Assembly: GCA_016789955.1 (NCBI GenBank)
Contig: JAEUPB010000075.1
Span: 1 to 64,000 of the forward strand
DNA length: 64,000 bases
Origin: Rubrivivax sp.
GTDB lineage: Bacteria > Pseudomonadota > Gammaproteobacteria > Burkholderiales > Burkholderiaceae_C
Direction: 5' to 3'
Part shown: positions 25,745-35,328 of the stretch, piece after piece
How positions within the stretch are numbered: the first letter of the stretch is position 1
Layout of the letters: each line of letters opens with the position of its first letter
The notes under the pieces: generated by a model
Told to the model about the DNA's origin: nothing
The model's input: only the letters and a program-made list of their open reading frames with translations
Databases searched by the model: none
Program-made: the position numbers and the translations under genes

Positions 25745-26125
25745 ATGAAGCGCGTCACCGGCATCGGCGGCATCTTCTTCAAGGCCAGGGACCCGAAGGC
25801 CCTGGGCGAGTGGTACCGGCGCCACCTGGGCATCGACGTCCAGGACTGGGGCGGCGCGGCGTTCCGCTGGGCCGACGACCGTGCAGGGCAGGGCACCACC
25901 ATCTGGAGCCCGTTCAAGCAGGACACCGACTACTTCGCGCCGAGCACCGCGCCGTTCATGGTGAACTACCGCGTCGAGGACGTGCGGGCGCTCGTCGAGG
26001 TGCTGCGCGCCGAAGGCTGCCAGGTCGACGACAAGGTCGACGAATCGGAGTACGGCATCTTCGGCTGGGTGGTCGACCCCGAGGGCAACAAGCTGGAGCT
26101 TTGGCAGCCACCCGCGGGGCAGTGA
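25745..26125 (+). CDS. VOC-family (glyoxalase/bleomycin-resistance-like) protein
   Basis: A 126-residue single VOC module. The N-terminal strand and helix read GIGGIFFKARDPKALGEWYRRH, and the C-terminal metal-site strand reads GWVVDPEGNKLELWQPP with the conserved Glu. It would act as a dimer on a small metabolite, as a lyase, isomerase or binding protein; the substrate is not predictable. The ATG follows GGGAGGACGG, a good ribosome site. It is divergent from the DUF2478 gene with about 100 bp between. Confidence 0.86.
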   Translation: MKRVTGIGGIFFKARDPKALGEWYRRHLGIDVQDWGGAAFRWADDRAGQGTTIWSPFKQDTDYFAPSTAPFMVNYRVEDVRALVEVLRAEGCQVDDKVDESEYGIFGWVVDPEGNKLELWQPPAGQ

Positions 26126-26284
26126 TGCGGCGCTGAAGCGCCTGTGCCGCGGCCGCCGTCGGCAGGCTGTCGCGCGCTGGCGGCCGCTCCGTCGGCCGGC
26201 GCTGCGGATCGTCGCGGCAGGCCTGCGGTCGAGGGGCCGGCGGGCCTACCATGCTGCCCATCGCATCCCGAGCCGCCCGCCGCC

Positions 26285-26668
26285 ATGCCACGACAGCTCA
26301 TCTCCTCCGGGTCCACCTTCGAGGCCGACATCGGCTACAGCCGTGCCGTGCGGCAGGACCCGTGGGTGTTCGTCTCGGGCACCACCGGCTACGACTACGC
26401 GACGATGACGCTGGCCGAGGGCGTTGAGGCGCAGGCCGAGCAGTGCCTGCGCAACATCGACGCCGCGCTGCGCCAGGCCGGCGCGACGATGGCCGACGTG
26501 GTGCGCGTGACCTACCTGCTGCCCAACGCGGCCGACTTCCCGCGCTGCTGGCCGGTGCTCAAGCGCTGGTTCGGCGACGTCCGCCCCGCGGCCACCATGC
26601 TCAGCGTGCCGCTGATGAAGCCCGAGATGCGCATCGAGATCGAGGTCACCGCGCTCAAGCAGCGCTGA
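26285..26668 (+). CDS. RidA/YjgF-family protein
   Basis: A 127-residue RidA-like protein. The family pattern appears as YSRAVRQDPWVFVSGTTG, QAEQCLRNIDAALRQAGA, VVRVTYLLPNAADFP and MRIEIEVTALKQR. The Arg that contacts the imine carboxylate is plausibly in VVRVTYL, but the C-terminal Glu-containing strand differs from RidA proper, so it may be an Rid2- or Rid7-type member. The predicted role is hydrolysis of reactive enamines or imines. A 159-bp region upstream of it holds no gene that I can support. Confidence 0.86.
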   Translation: MPRQLISSGSTFEADIGYSRAVRQDPWVFVSGTTGYDYATMTLAEGVEAQAEQCLRNIDAALRQAGATMADVVRVTYLLPNAADFPRCWPVLKRWFGDVRPAATMLSVPLMKPEMRIEIEVTALKQR

Positions 26669-26679
26669 AAGGAACCCGC

Positions 26680-26883
26680 ATGAAGACCCTGCTGCTGTTC
26701 GTGGCCTGGTGCATCCTGTTCGTGCTCGCGTGGCCGGTGGCCGTGCTGGCGCTGCTGCTGTTCCCGCTGGTGTGGCTGCTCGCGCTGCCGTTCCGCCTGG
26801 CGGGGCTGGTCCTTGAGGCGCTGTTCGCACTGCTGCGCGCGGTGCTGATGCTGCCGGCGCGGCTGCTCGGCCACCGCGGCTGA
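26680..26883 (+). CDS. Small two-helix membrane protein
   Basis: A 67-residue protein made almost wholly of hydrophobic residues: LLLFVAWCILFVLAW and VLALLLFPLVWLLALP form the first membrane hairpin, with an amphipathic C-terminal helix (LEALFALLRAVLMLPARLL). AAAGGAACC precedes the ATG. It sits 11 bp after the RidA gene. Function unknown; such proteins are common, conserved in Burkholderiales, and usually annotated as hypothetical. Confidence 0.75.
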   Translation: MKTLLLFVAWCILFVLAWPVAVLALLLFPLVWLLALPFRLAGLVLEALFALLRAVLMLPARLLGHRG

Positions 26884-26910
26884 ACCGTCCCTCGACTGGA
26901 GCCCTGACCG

Positions 26911-27315
26911 ATGCCGACCCCACCCGCCCTCGCCGCCTGGCACCACATCGTCGCGAGCCGCGACATGCGTGCGCTGGCCGACCTGCTCGACGCCGACGCC
27001 GTGTTCCACTCGCCGGTGGTGCACACGCCGCAGCGCGGCCGCGCGCTGGTGCTGGCCTACCTCACCGCCGCCGGGCAGGTGTTCTTCAACCCGACCTTCC
27101 GCTACGCGCGCGAGGTGCACGGCACGCACGACGCGGTGCTCGAGTTCGAGGTCGAGATCGACGGCATCCAGGTCAACGGCGTCGACATGATCCGCTGGAA
27201 CGACGCCGGGCGCATCGTCGACTTCAAGGTGATGGTCCGGCCGCTGAAGGCGATCCAGCTGATCCACGCGAAGATGGCGGCGATGCTGCAGGCGGCGGCG
27301 CCGAAGGGCGCCTGA
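26911..27315 (+). CDS. SnoaL/NTF2-like protein
   Basis: A 134-residue cone-shaped NTF2-fold protein: helix ALAAWHHIVASRDMRALADLLD, strand AVFHSPVVHTP, helix GRALVLAYLTAAGQVF, then AVLEFEVEIDGIQVNGVDMIRWN. Members are isomerases, cyclases or ligand-binding proteins; catalytic residues are not obvious here. Its stop is separated from the next ATG by one base, so the two are probably coupled. Confidence 0.82.
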   Translation: MPTPPALAAWHHIVASRDMRALADLLDADAVFHSPVVHTPQRGRALVLAYLTAAGQVFFNPTFRYAREVHGTHDAVLEFEVEIDGIQVNGVDMIRWNDAGRIVDFKVMVRPLKAIQLIHAKMAAMLQAAAPKGA

Positions 27316-27316
27316 G

Positions 27317-28153
27317 ATGCCTGCGCTTCGGGCCCTGACGCGCCGCGCCGCGATGGCCGGCGTGGCCGGTGCGTGGGCGGCGGCAGCCGCCCCCGTGTCG
27401 GCGCAGACGACCCGGACGGCGCCGCCGGCCCCGGCCCGCGTGATGCTGCTCGGCCTCTTCCACTTCGACAACCCGGGCGGCGACGCGGTGAAGTACACGC
27501 CGATCGACGTGATGCAGCCTGCGCCGCAGCGTGACCTCGAGGAGCTGGTCGAGCGGCTGGCCCGCTACGCGCCGACGAAGGTGCTGCTCGAGTACCCCGC
27601 CAGCCGCGACGACGTCATCCTGCAGCGCTATGCCGACCACCTGGCCGGCCGCTACGTGCTGCCCGCCAACGAGATCTACCAGATCGGCTTCCGGCTCGCG
27701 AAGCGACTGGGCCATGCGCGCGTGCACGGCATCGACACCGAGGCGCCGCCACCGGCGCCGCGGCTGTGGAGCCAGCTCGGGCAGATGCCTGCGGTGGAAC
27801 GCGAGCTGATGGCGCTGATCGAGGCGGAGTCGCGCCGGCAGAACGAGCGCCATGCGCGCTCGACGCTGCGCGAGCTGCTGGTGCTGCACAACGACGAGGC
27901 CGAGGACCGCCGCAACAAGGGCTTCTACCTGATGCTCAACCCCGCGGGCACCGCGAGCGAGACCTTCCTCGGCGCGGATGGCGCGGCGCACTGGTGGCAC
28001 CGCAACCTGCGCATGTACGCGCTGATCCAGCGCCACGCCACGCCCGGCGAACGCGTGCTCGTGATCGCCGGGCAGGGCCACACGGCGGTCCTGCGCGACC
28101 TGCTGCGCGCCGATGACCGGCGCGTCGAGGAGCCGGTGCTGCCGTTCCTGTGA
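27317..28153 (+). CDS. Exported DUF5694-like protein (TraB/EreA-type fold)
   Basis: A 278-residue protein. An Arg-Arg signal sequence (LTRRAAMAG) ends near PVSAQT. The core has VMLLGLFHFDNPGGD near residue 49 and ends with VLVIAGQGHTAVLRDLL. The GxFHF and GxGHT pair is the pattern of DUF5694 and related TraB/erythromycin-esterase-like proteins, suggesting a metal or hydrolytic centre. The mature protein should be periplasmic, possibly Tat exported. The function is not established. The start ATG is one base after the preceding stop. Confidence 0.78.
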   Translation: MPALRALTRRAAMAGVAGAWAAAAAPVSAQTTRTAPPAPARVMLLGLFHFDNPGGDAVKYTPIDVMQPAPQRDLEELVERLARYAPTKVLLEYPASRDDVILQRYADHLAGRYVLPANEIYQIGFRLAKRLGHARVHGIDTEAPPPAPRLWSQLGQMPAVERELMALIEAESRRQNERHARSTLRELLVLHNDEAEDRRNKGFYLMLNPAGTASETFLGADGAAHWWHRNLRMYALIQRHATPGERVLVIAGQGHTAVLRDLLRADDRRVEEPVLPFL

Positions 28154-28177
28154 CATCCGCCCGGAACGCGGGCTTGA

Positions 28178-28197
28178 AGGCCCCTGATCGGGGGCCT
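28178..28197 (+). terminator. Possible hairpin after the DUF5694-like gene
   Basis: AGGCCCC and GGGGCCT form a 7-bp stem with a six-base loop, 25 bp after the stop codon. No T-tract follows, so this may be a weak or Rho-assisted terminator or merely GC-rich chance. Confidence 0.35.
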
Positions 28198-28260
28198 GGG
28201 GGAACAGGCCCCGCGGGCGGGCCACACATCGGGCATCCACCCCCGACGAGGACCCGCACC

Positions 28261-28980
28261 ATGAACCCCCGCACCCCCCTGGCCATCGCCGCCGCGGCCA
28301 TCGCCGCCGCCGTCACGCTGGCCGCAGGCACCGCCCAGGCCGCCATCGTCTACCAGCAGGCGCCGGCGGCGGCACCCAGCACCGGCTGGACCTCGCAGGT
28401 CGGCATTGGCCAGGGCGGCTACCAGACATTCGACGACTTCACCGTCGCCACCGCGGCGACCGTCGATCGCGTGTCCTGGCGCGGCACCTATCTCACGGCC
28501 GACGCCGGCGGCCTGCACGGCGCGGCGCCGAACACCGGCGCGTGGACCGTGGAGTTCTGGTCCGGCAATGCCGCCGGCCCGCTCACGCAGCTCTACAGCC
28601 AGGACTACAGCGTCGACCTGGTGACGCGCACAGGTGTCGGCACCTCCCCCTTCGGCGGCAGCACCATCGACGTCTACGACTTCTCGCTCGACCTCGCGCT
28701 GGACTTCGACGTGGTGGCCGGCCAGCAGTACTGGTTCTCCGTGATCTCGAAGTCGGGCAGCTTCAGCCCGTTCTTCTCGTGGACCAATGCCGACGGCCCC
28801 GGCAACGCCTACCAGCTCATGTACGACGGCAGCGGCCGCGTGCTGGCCAACTTCGTGCGCGGCGGCGATCGTGCCTTCACGCTGGAGGCGGCCACGGTGC
28901 CCGAACCGACCTCGCTGGCTCTGCTGGCCGGCGCGCTGCTGGCCGGCGGGCTGGCGTCCAAGCGCCGCAAGGCGGCCTGA
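28261..28980 (+). CDS. PEP-CTERM sorting-domain protein
   Basis: A 239-residue exported protein. The signal peptide ends around GTAQAA. The middle is a beta-rich domain with DDFTVATAATVDRVSWRGTY and YWFSVISKSGSF, like many secreted jelly-roll PEP-CTERM proteins. The C-terminus is a canonical PEP-CTERM tail: VPEPTSLALLAGALLAGG plus SKRRKAA. Exosortase (EpsH/XrtA) should process it at the membrane, so the organism must encode that system elsewhere. Such proteins go with exopolysaccharide and floc formation. Confidence 0.92.
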   Translation: MNPRTPLAIAAAAIAAAVTLAAGTAQAAIVYQQAPAAAPSTGWTSQVGIGQGGYQTFDDFTVATAATVDRVSWRGTYLTADAGGLHGAAPNTGAWTVEFWSGNAAGPLTQLYSQDYSVDLVTRTGVGTSPFGGSTIDVYDFSLDLALDFDVVAGQQYWFSVISKSGSFSPFFSWTNADGPGNAYQLMYDGSGRVLANFVRGGDRAFTLEAATVPEPTSLALLAGALLAGGLASKRRKAA

Positions 28981-29059
28981 CGGAGGCGGCGCGGGCGGCT
29001 GGCCCGGCACGTCAGGCGGTGCTACGCTGGCACGTGCCTCAGCCGCAAGGAGCGCCGCG

Positions 29060-29362
29060 ATGACCGCCATGAATGTCGTGCACATGCGTGTGAAGCCCGG
29101 CCAGGAGGCCGAGTACGTCCGCCTGCACCGGGAGCTGGACGTCCGTGCGATGCCGGGAGCGCGCAACTTCTGGCTCGTGCGCTCGGGCGAGCGCAGCTTC
29201 ATCGTCGTGGCCGAATGGGACAGCCTGGACGCGCTGGCGGCTGCCCGGCCGACCATGATCGCCAACCTGGACCGGCTGCGGCCGATCCTGGAAGACCTCG
29301 GCGGCGGCCGCGGGCTCACCGAACCCTGGTCGGGCGAGGTCGCCTTGCACGTGCAGGTGTGA
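29060..29362 (+). CDS. Antibiotic biosynthesis monooxygenase (ABM)-domain protein
   Basis: A 100-residue dimeric alpha/beta-barrel domain protein: VVHMRVKPGQEAEYVRLHREL, ARNFWLVRSGERSFIVVAEWDS, then helix LDALAAARPTMIANLDRL. AAGGAG lies 8 bases before the ATG. ABM domains oxidise quinols without cofactor or bind haem; no haem ligand is clear here. Convergent with the MFS gene across a GC-rich palindromic stretch (29363-29441). Confidence 0.82.
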   Translation: MTAMNVVHMRVKPGQEAEYVRLHRELDVRAMPGARNFWLVRSGERSFIVVAEWDSLDALAAARPTMIANLDRLRPILEDLGGGRGLTEPWSGEVALHVQV

Positions 29363-29441
29363 AACCCCGGGCCGGCCGGTCGCCCCGCGGGGTGGAGCGG
29401 CGGGCCGGTGGCCGCCGTCCGGGCGGCGCCGGGCGGCATCG

Positions 29442-30770
29442 TCACCTCCGCGGTGCCCCCCCATCGGCGCCGGTGAACGCCTGAGGGTAGTGACGCCCGT
29501 ACCAGTTGCGGGCTCCCTCGTGGTCTTGCCGCAGGAACGCGCCCAGGCCGGGAATCGCAAGCAGCAGCAGCCCGGTGGCCGCGAAGCCCGCGGCCAGCAG
29601 GAGGTAGGCCGCGCCCACGTCGGTGTGCAGCAGCAGCACCCCGGCCAGTGCCGGCGCCAGCGCCGCCGAGGCGTTCGCGACCATCAGGTGGGCGGCGGTC
29701 ATGCGCGAGCGGTAGTCCTCGGGCATCGCCAGCATGCGATGGGTCTGCCCGACGAGCTGCGTGACGGACAAGCACAGGCCGATCAGCGCGTACAGCGCAG
29801 CGAGCACCGGCCCCCGCTCGCACAGGCCCACGCCGCCCATCGCGGCGGCGCAGCCCGCGATCACCAGCGCCAGCGCGCGGACGCGGCCGAGCCGCTCGAT
29901 CAGCGCCGGTGCCATGCCGGCCACGCCCGCCAGCAGGCCGATCGACATCGCCGCGCTGCAGGTGCCGAACCAGGCCGCGCCGAGCCCCAGCGCCTGGATG
30001 CGCAGCGGCAGCAGCAGCCCGGTGGCCGGCAGCAGGCATAGCATCATCAGCGCGCCGACCAGCGTCCACCAGCGGTCGAGCTCGACCCGCCACTTGGCGC
30101 GCAAGCCCGCGGCCATCTCGCCGAACCAGCCGCGGCGCGGGCCCGCGGCGGCCGGTGCGGCCGGTGGGGCCGGCCGACCGATGCGCCAGGCGGCGGCCGC
30201 GGCCAGCGCGCACAGCAGCAGGTTCGCCATCATGGTGGCGGCGAGGCCCGCGCCGGCCAGCAGCAGCCCGCCCAGCGCCGGCCCGACCAGCCCGCCGGCG
30301 GCCTGCGCCGCGCGGCGCAGCCGGATCGCTGTGGGCAGCCCGGCCGCGGCCACCAGCTCCGGCAGCAGGCTCGCCTCGGCCGGCAGCAGCAGGGCGGTGG
30401 CCGCCACCGAGAGCAGCCCGCAGGCGCACAGCCAGGCCAGGTCGTCGACGCCCGCGGCGCACGAGGCGGCGAGCAGCCCTGCGTCGAGCACCAGCGCGAG
30501 CCGGCCCAGCCGCACCAGCGCCACCTTGGGCCAGCGGTCGCCGGCGGGGGACAGCAGCGGCGTGGCCACCAGCGCCGCCGCGCCGGTCCACGTGCCGTAG
30601 GAGGCCAGTGCCGCGGCGCCGTGGCGGCTGCTGATCCACCACGCCAGCGCCAGGTGCATCGACGCCATCGACAGCAGGCCGAGGAATTCGCCGACCAGCA
30701 GGCGGCGCACGGGGGCGGGGAGCGAGAGCCAGCGCTGTCGCGGGGCCTGGAGCCGGGAGGGATGCACCAT
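29442..30770 (-). CDS. MFS transporter, EntS-like (MFS_3)
   Basis: A 442-residue inner-membrane exporter with about 12 hydrophobic segments. The MFS loop 2-3 region reads LLSPAGDRWPKVALVRLGR, and the pattern PALGGLLLAGAGLAATMMANLLL resembles MFS_3 efflux proteins such as EntS. It is divergent from the MocR-type regulator at 30909, and the repeats between them suggest that this carrier is the regulator's target. ATG 30770 is used; GTG 30779 is the alternative. The exported molecule is unknown. Confidence 0.83.
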   Translation of the reverse strand: MVHPSRLQAPRQRWLSLPAPVRRLLVGEFLGLLSMASMHLALAWWISSRHGAAALASYGTWTGAAALVATPLLSPAGDRWPKVALVRLGRLALVLDAGLLAASCAAGVDDLAWLCACGLLSVAATALLLPAEASLLPELVAAAGLPTAIRLRRAAQAAGGLVGPALGGLLLAGAGLAATMMANLLLCALAAAAAWRIGRPAPPAAPAAAGPRRGWFGEMAAGLRAKWRVELDRWWTLVGALMMLCLLPATGLLLPLRIQALGLGAAWFGTCSAAMSIGLLAGVAGMAPALIERLGRVRALALVIAGCAAAMGGVGLCERGPVLAALYALIGLCLSVTQLVGQTHRMLAMPEDYRSRMTAAHLMVANASAALAPALAGVLLLHTDVGAAYLLLAAGFAATGLLLLAIPGLGAFLRQDHEGARNWYGRHYPQAFTGADGGAPRR

Positions 30771-30843
30771 GCGCCGCACTCTAGGAATCGCAAGGTCCGC
30801 TGACCAGACTCAGCGGCCGCGCCCACGAGCGAGGCAGGGGCGC

Positions 30844-30901
30844 CTGTATCGATAGAGACCGGCCTCCGCTGTATCGATCCAGCCGGCCGGCGGCGCTATC
30901 G
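30844..30901. promoter_or_regulatory. 25-bp-phased direct repeats, probable MocR operator
   Basis: The decamer CTGTATCGAT occurs at 30844-30853 and again at 30869-30878, exactly 25 bp apart; a third partial copy, CTATCG, starts at 30896, again in 25-bp phase. The repeats lie between the divergent MFS and MocR-like genes. MocR proteins are known to bind spaced direct repeats near their own promoters. I infer an operator controlling both genes. Confidence 0.6.
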
Positions 30902-30908
30902 TGGCGGC

Positions 30909-32321
30909 ATGCGCCACCGTCCCACCCGCTACCGTGCCCTGGCCGAGTCGCTGGCCGCGGCGCTGCGCGAGGGGCGCTACCCGCCCGGGACGCAACTGCC
31001 GTCGGTGCGCCAGCTCTGTGCCGACCATGGCGCGAGCCTCGCCACCGTCACGCACGCGCTGCACGAGCTGGAGGACGCCGGCCTGGTCGAGGCGCGGCCG
31101 CGGCGCGGGCATTACGCGCGCGGCGCGGGCAGGCCGCCCGGGCCTGCCGCCGGGCCCGCGATCGAACTCGAAGGCCGGCGCAAGCGGCTGGTCGAACTCG
31201 CGACCACGCGCGCCGATTGCCTCTCACTGAGCCATCTCGCCCTGCCGGCGGCGCTGCTGCCGCTGGCCGCGCTGCAGCGCCACGCGGTGCGCGCGATGGC
31301 CGAAGACCGCTCGCTGCTGGCCGTGGGCAGCGTGTTCGGCAGCGAGGCGCTGCGCGTGCAGCTCGCCCGGCGCATGGCCCGCGCCGGGTGCGCCGTCGAC
31401 GCCGAGGACATCGTCGTGACGCAAGGCGAAGGCGAGGCGCTGGAGCTGTGCCTGCGGCTGCTGACGAACCCCGGCGACGCGGTGGCCGTGCCCGAGCCGG
31501 CGGCGCCACGCACGCTGGAACTCGTCTCCAGCCTCGGGCTGCGCGCGCTGGCGATCCCCACGCCGCAGGACGGCGGCTACTCGGTCTCGGCGCTCGCCTT
31601 CGCGCTGCAGCACCACGACGTGCGCTGCTGCATCGCCGAGCCCACGTTCGACAGCGTGCGCGGCAGCTGCATGCCCGACGCGAAGCGCGAGCAGCTCGCG
31701 CAGCTGCTGCGGCAGCATCGCGTGCCGCTGATCGAGTGCGACTCGATGGGCGAGTTGCACCGCTGCGCGCAGCGCCCCAAGCCGGTGAAGGCCTGGGACG
31801 GTGACGACCGCGTCTTGTACTGCGCCAGCCTCGTGTGCACCGCCGGCGCGGGCCTCAACGTCGGCTGGATCGCCAGCCGGCGCCACAGCCTGCAGCTGCG
31901 CGCGGCCCGTGCCGTGCACGGCGAGCTGCTGTCGCCGCTGACCGAGGCCACGCTGGCCCGGCTGCTGGCCGACCGTGCCTACGACGCCCACCTGCGGCGC
32001 CTGCGCCGCCATCTCGCCGCGCAGACCGAGGCCTGGGCCACCCTGGCGCGGCGCCTGCTGCCGGCGGGCACGCGCGTGCGCGCCGGAGCGGGCGGCTACG
32101 TGCTGTGGGTGGAACTGCCGGCCGGCGTCGCCGCCGCCGAGCTGCTGCCGCACTTGCGCGAACACGGCTACAGCATCGTGCCGGGCGCGGCGTTCGGCAG
32201 CGACGAGACCTTCGTGCGCTGCCTGCGGCTGAGCGCGGCGCACCCGCTCGACGCGCAGCGGCGCCGCGGCCTCGAGCGCCTGTGCGAGGCGGCGCGGTTG
32301 CTGCGGAGCGCGGGCTCCTAG
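30909..32321 (+). CDS. MocR/GntR-type regulator with degenerate aminotransferase domain
   Basis: A 470-residue protein. Residues 1-70 are a GntR winged helix ([20 protein letters not shown], then [18 protein letters not shown] and [16 protein letters not shown]). Residues 100-470 are a fold-type I aminotransferase-like domain. At the PLP-lysine motif, normally SFSKTLAPGLRxGW, this protein reads S307[13 protein letters not shown], so the Schiff-base Lys is Cys310 and the following Arg is Asn317. PLP binding as an aldimine is therefore not expected. It probably regulates the divergent MFS gene through the phased repeats. The 3' end overlaps convergent fhs by four bases (CTAG). Confidence 0.85.
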   Translation: MRHRPTRYRALAESLAAALREGRYPPGTQLPSVRQLCADHGASLATVTHALHELEDAGLVEARPRRGHYARGAGRPPGPAAGPAIELEGRRKRLVELATTRADCLSLSHLALPAALLPLAALQRHAVRAMAEDRSLLAVGSVFGSEALRVQLARRMARAGCAVDAEDIVVTQGEGEALELCLRLLTNPGDAVAVPEPAAPRTLELVSSLGLRALAIPTPQDGGYSVSALAFALQHHDVRCCIAEPTFDSVRGSCMPDAKREQLAQLLRQHRVPLIECDSMGELHRCAQRPKPVKAWDGDDRVLYCASLVCTAGAGLNVGWIASRRHSLQLRAARAVHGELLSPLTEATLARLLADRAYDAHLRRLRRHLAAQTEAWATLARRLLPAGTRVRAGAGGYVLWVELPAGVAAAELLPHLREHGYSIVPGAAFGSDETFVRCLRLSAAHPLDAQRRRGLERLCEAARLLRSAGS

Positions 32322-33994
32322 AACAACCCCACGATCCGCCCGTCGTCCGTCACGTCGATGCGTTCCGACGACGGCACCGCCGGCAGCCCCGGCATCGTGA
32401 GGATGTCGCCACACACGAGTACGACGAAGCCCGCCCCGGCGGCCAGCCGCACCTCGCGGATGTTCAGCGCGTGGCCGCTTGCGGCGCCGCGCTTCTTGGG
32501 GTCGGTGGAGAACGAGTACTGGGTCTTGGCGATGCACACCGGCAGGTGGCCGTGGCCCTGGTCCTGCAGGCGCTGCAGCTGTTCGCGCACCTTGGGCTCG
32601 GCCGTGACTTCCGCGGCGCCGTAGAGCTGCGTGGCGACGGCCTCGGCCTTCTGCCACAGCGTGGCCTCGTCGGGATACACGAAGCGCATCGTGGAGGCGC
32701 CCGCGTTCGCCAGCCGCCAGACCTCGCGCGCCAGCTCCTCGGCGCCGGCGCCGCCCTCGTGGAAGTGGCGTGCGCGCACCAGCGGCACGTCGCGGTGCGC
32801 CAGCTTGCGCTGCAGCAGCGCCCACTCGGCGTCGGTGTCGTGGCCGAAGTGGTTCACTGCCACCACGCAGGGCAGCCCGTAGCGGCCGCGCACGTTGTCG
32901 AGGTGGCGTTCGAGGTTGGCCAGCCCGCGCTCGAGCGCCGGCAGGTCTTCCTGCGGCAGCGCGGGCACCTCCACGCCGCCGTGGTACTTCAGCGCGCGCA
33001 GCGTGGCCACCACCACCGCCACGTCCGGCCTCAGGCCCGACGAGCGGCACTTGATGTCGATGAACTTCTCGGCGCCCAGGTCGGCGCCGAAGCCGGCCTC
33101 GGTGACGACGATGTCGCTCATCTTCAGCGCGGCGCGCGTGGCGATCACCGAGCTGCAGCCGTGCGCGATGTTGGCGAACGGTCCGCCGTGCACGAAGGCG
33201 GGGTTGTTCTCCAGCGTCTGCACGAGGTTGGGCCGCAGCGCGTCGCGCAGCAGCGCGGCCATCGCGCCGTGGGCGCGCAGGTCGGCGGCGGTGACGGGCC
33301 GGCCGTCGCGCGTGTGCGCCACCACGATGCGCGCCAGCCGCGCCTTCAGGTCGGGCAGGTCGCGCGCCAGGCACAGGATGGCCATCACCTCCGACGCCAC
33401 GACGATGTCGAAGCCGTCCTCGCGCACGATGCCGTTGGCCGTGCCGCCCAGGCCCACCACGATGTGCCGCAGCGCGCGGTCGTTCATGTCGACGACGCGG
33501 CGCCAGCTCACGCGGCGCGGGTCGATCGCGAGCGCGTTGCCGTGGTGCAGGTGGTTGTCGATCAGCGCGGCGAGCAGGTTGTTGGCCAGCGCCAGCGCGT
33601 GGAAGTCGCCGGTGAAGTGCAGGTTGATGTCTTCCATCGGCACGATCTGTGCGCGGCCGCCGCCGGCGGCACCGCCCTTCATGCCGAACACCGGCCCGAT
33701 CGAGGGCTCGCGCAGGCACACCATCGCGCGGTGGCCGATGCGGTTCAGCGCGTCGGCCAGGCCCACGGTGGTGGTGGTCTTGCCTTCGCCGGCCGGCGTG
33801 GGGCTCATCGCCGTCATCAGCACGAGCTTGCCGTCGGGCCTGCCCGAGAGGCTCGCCAGGTGTGGCAGCGACACCTTGGCCTTGTGGCGGCCGTAGGTGT
33901 CGAGCCGCTCCTCGGGGATGCCGAGCCGCTCGCGAGCGATCTGCACGATCGGCAGCATGTGCGCACGCTGCGCGATCTCGAGGTCGTCCTTCAT
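32318..33994 (-). CDS. fhs: Formate--tetrahydrofolate ligase
   Basis: A 558-residue enzyme making 10-formyl-THF from formate, THF and ATP (EC 6.3.4.3) in the cytoplasm. The P-loop is [18 protein letters not shown] near residue 68, followed by [28 protein letters not shown] and [16 protein letters not shown], all diagnostic of this family. Length and motifs are complete. ATG 33994 follows GGAGGAG. Formate released by other enzymes, possibly the formate dehydrogenase-like protein at 3052, could feed it (inference). It stands alone, convergent with the MocR-like gene. Confidence 0.97.
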   Translation of the reverse strand: MKDDLEIAQRAHMLPIVQIARERLGIPEERLDTYGRHKAKVSLPHLASLSGRPDGKLVLMTAMSPTPAGEGKTTTTVGLADALNRIGHRAMVCLREPSIGPVFGMKGGAAGGGRAQIVPMEDINLHFTGDFHALALANNLLAALIDNHLHHGNALAIDPRRVSWRRVVDMNDRALRHIVVGLGGTANGIVREDGFDIVVASEVMAILCLARDLPDLKARLARIVVAHTRDGRPVTAADLRAHGAMAALLRDALRPNLVQTLENNPAFVHGGPFANIAHGCSSVIATRAALKMSDIVVTEAGFGADLGAEKFIDIKCRSSGLRPDVAVVVATLRALKYHGGVEVPALPQEDLPALERGLANLERHLDNVRGRYGLPCVVAVNHFGHDTDAEWALLQRKLAHRDVPLVRARHFHEGGAGAEELAREVWRLANAGASTMRFVYPDEATLWQKAEAVATQLYGAAEVTAEPKVREQLQRLQDQGHGHLPVCIAKTQYSFSTDPKKRGAASGHALNIREVRLAAGAGFVVLVCGDILTMPGLPAVPSSERIDVTDDGRIVGLF

Positions 33995-34143
33995 CGAGTG
34001 GGGTCTCCTCCGGGCTCCGTCAACGATTGAAACGCGCGCGCGCCGGTGCTGAAGTCGGGCTGCGACGCCTGCCCGCGATGATGCCTGCGATGCCGGCCCG
34101 CCCAGGTCCGGCGCTACCCTCGAACGAGCCTCGCAGGTCACCC

Positions 34144-34746
34144 ATGCCCACCCGTCGGACCCTTCTCGCCGCGCTGCCGGCCCCAGTCCTCGCGCCCACC
34201 CTCGCCCTGGCCGGCCTGCTGCGTGCGGCACCGGCGCAGGCGGCGGCCGGCCCGGTGGTCACGCTGCGCGGCGTGGACTACCTGCACCGCTGGTCGGCGG
34301 TGGCGCAGCACGAGTTCACGCCGGCCGAGCAGGCCGACCTGCAGCGCTGGCGCGACATGGTCACCGTCAACGTGCACCGTGGCGTGGCCGATGGCGAGCA
34401 GCTCGCCGAGCTGGCCAACGGCGTGCTCGGCAACTACCAGCGCCACGGGCGCGTGCTGCGCACCGCGTCGCTGCCGCGCACGGCGCAGCGGCCGGCCGAA
34501 CACTTCATCGCGGCGGCGCTCTCCGCACCGGGCGTCGTCGAGTCGGCGTTCGCGCGCTGCGTGCTGGCCGACGGCGTGGGCTACGCGATCGTCGCGTCGC
34601 ATCGCGCCTACGGCGAGCAGGCCGGGGCCGAACTGGCGGCGTGGCTGCGTGCGCAGGGCACGGCCCACGAGCAGGCGTTGATGGGGCTGCAGCGCTGGCC
34701 GACCGCGGTCGAGCTGGCGCGGCTGCCGGTGTCGCGGAGGGGCTGA
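34144..34746 (+). CDS. Exported hypothetical protein
   Basis: A 200-residue protein with a signal peptide ([17 protein letters not shown] ... APAQAAA). The mature part begins [14 protein letters not shown] and has [20 protein letters not shown], a helical ending and one Cys. I do not recognise a family with certainty. It has a likely partner in the next gene, whose ATG is two bases after its stop. The start was chosen for the signal peptide. Confidence 0.72.
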   Translation: MPTRRTLLAALPAPVLAPTLALAGLLRAAPAQAAAGPVVTLRGVDYLHRWSAVAQHEFTPAEQADLQRWRDMVTVNVHRGVADGEQLAELANGVLGNYQRHGRVLRTASLPRTAQRPAEHFIAAALSAPGVVESAFARCVLADGVGYAIVASHRAYGEQAGAELAAWLRAQGTAHEQALMGLQRWPTAVELARLPVSRRG

Positions 34747-34748
34747 CC

Positions 34749-35291
34749 ATGCGCCGCAACGACCGTCGGCCGCTGCAGCGCCTCGTTCCGATCACGTGGG
34801 CCCGGGTCGCCACTGCGGTGGCGGCGGTGGCTGGCGTGGCCGGGCCTGTCGCCGCCACGGAGCCCTTGCGCGACCTCGACGTGCACGGCACCACGCTGCG
34901 CGCCGCCTGCCGTGCCGACGCGTGGCGCGATGCCCGCGCGGAGATCGAACGCGCCGCCGGCGCGCGCGACCCCGCGGCGCTCGTGGCCTATGCCCGTGCG
35001 CTGCTGTGCGGCGAGGGCCCGGCCGACGCCGCGCGCGTGCAGGCCACCGCGCCGCGTCGCATCGTCGACGTGTCCGTAGGCACCGGCCAGCCGACCCAGC
35101 GCAGCCGCGTCGACGCGGCCGAGGCCTTGGCGCCGCGCGCCGGCGCAGCCTGGGCGCTGCAGCTTCAGGCCGACGGCGACGCCGTGCGGCTGCAGTGGCA
35201 CGCCAACGAGGCGTGCGTCCACGGCGTGCGGCTGCGGCACCAGGGCCGGGCCGGCTGGCGCACGGCGGAGACCGGTTCGGCCTGCGATTGA
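34749..35291 (+). CDS. Exported hypothetical protein, possible partner of the preceding gene
   Basis: A 180-residue protein with a long N-terminal signal (RLVPITWARVATAVAAVAG, cleavage near VAAT). The mature protein starts EPLRDLDVHGTTLRAACRAD and has four Cys (AAC, LLC, EAC, SAC), likely disulfide bonded. Family not recognised. The ATG lies two bases after the preceding stop, so the pair is one operon of exported proteins. Confidence 0.68.
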   Translation: MRRNDRRPLQRLVPITWARVATAVAAVAGVAGPVAATEPLRDLDVHGTTLRAACRADAWRDARAEIERAAGARDPAALVAYARALLCGEGPADAARVQATAPRRIVDVSVGTGQPTQRSRVDAAEALAPRAGAAWALQLQADGDAVRLQWHANEACVHGVRLRHQGRAGWRTAETGSACD

Positions 35292-35328
35292 AAGCGCCGC
35301 TGCAGGCTTGCAGGCCCGGCGCAACGGG

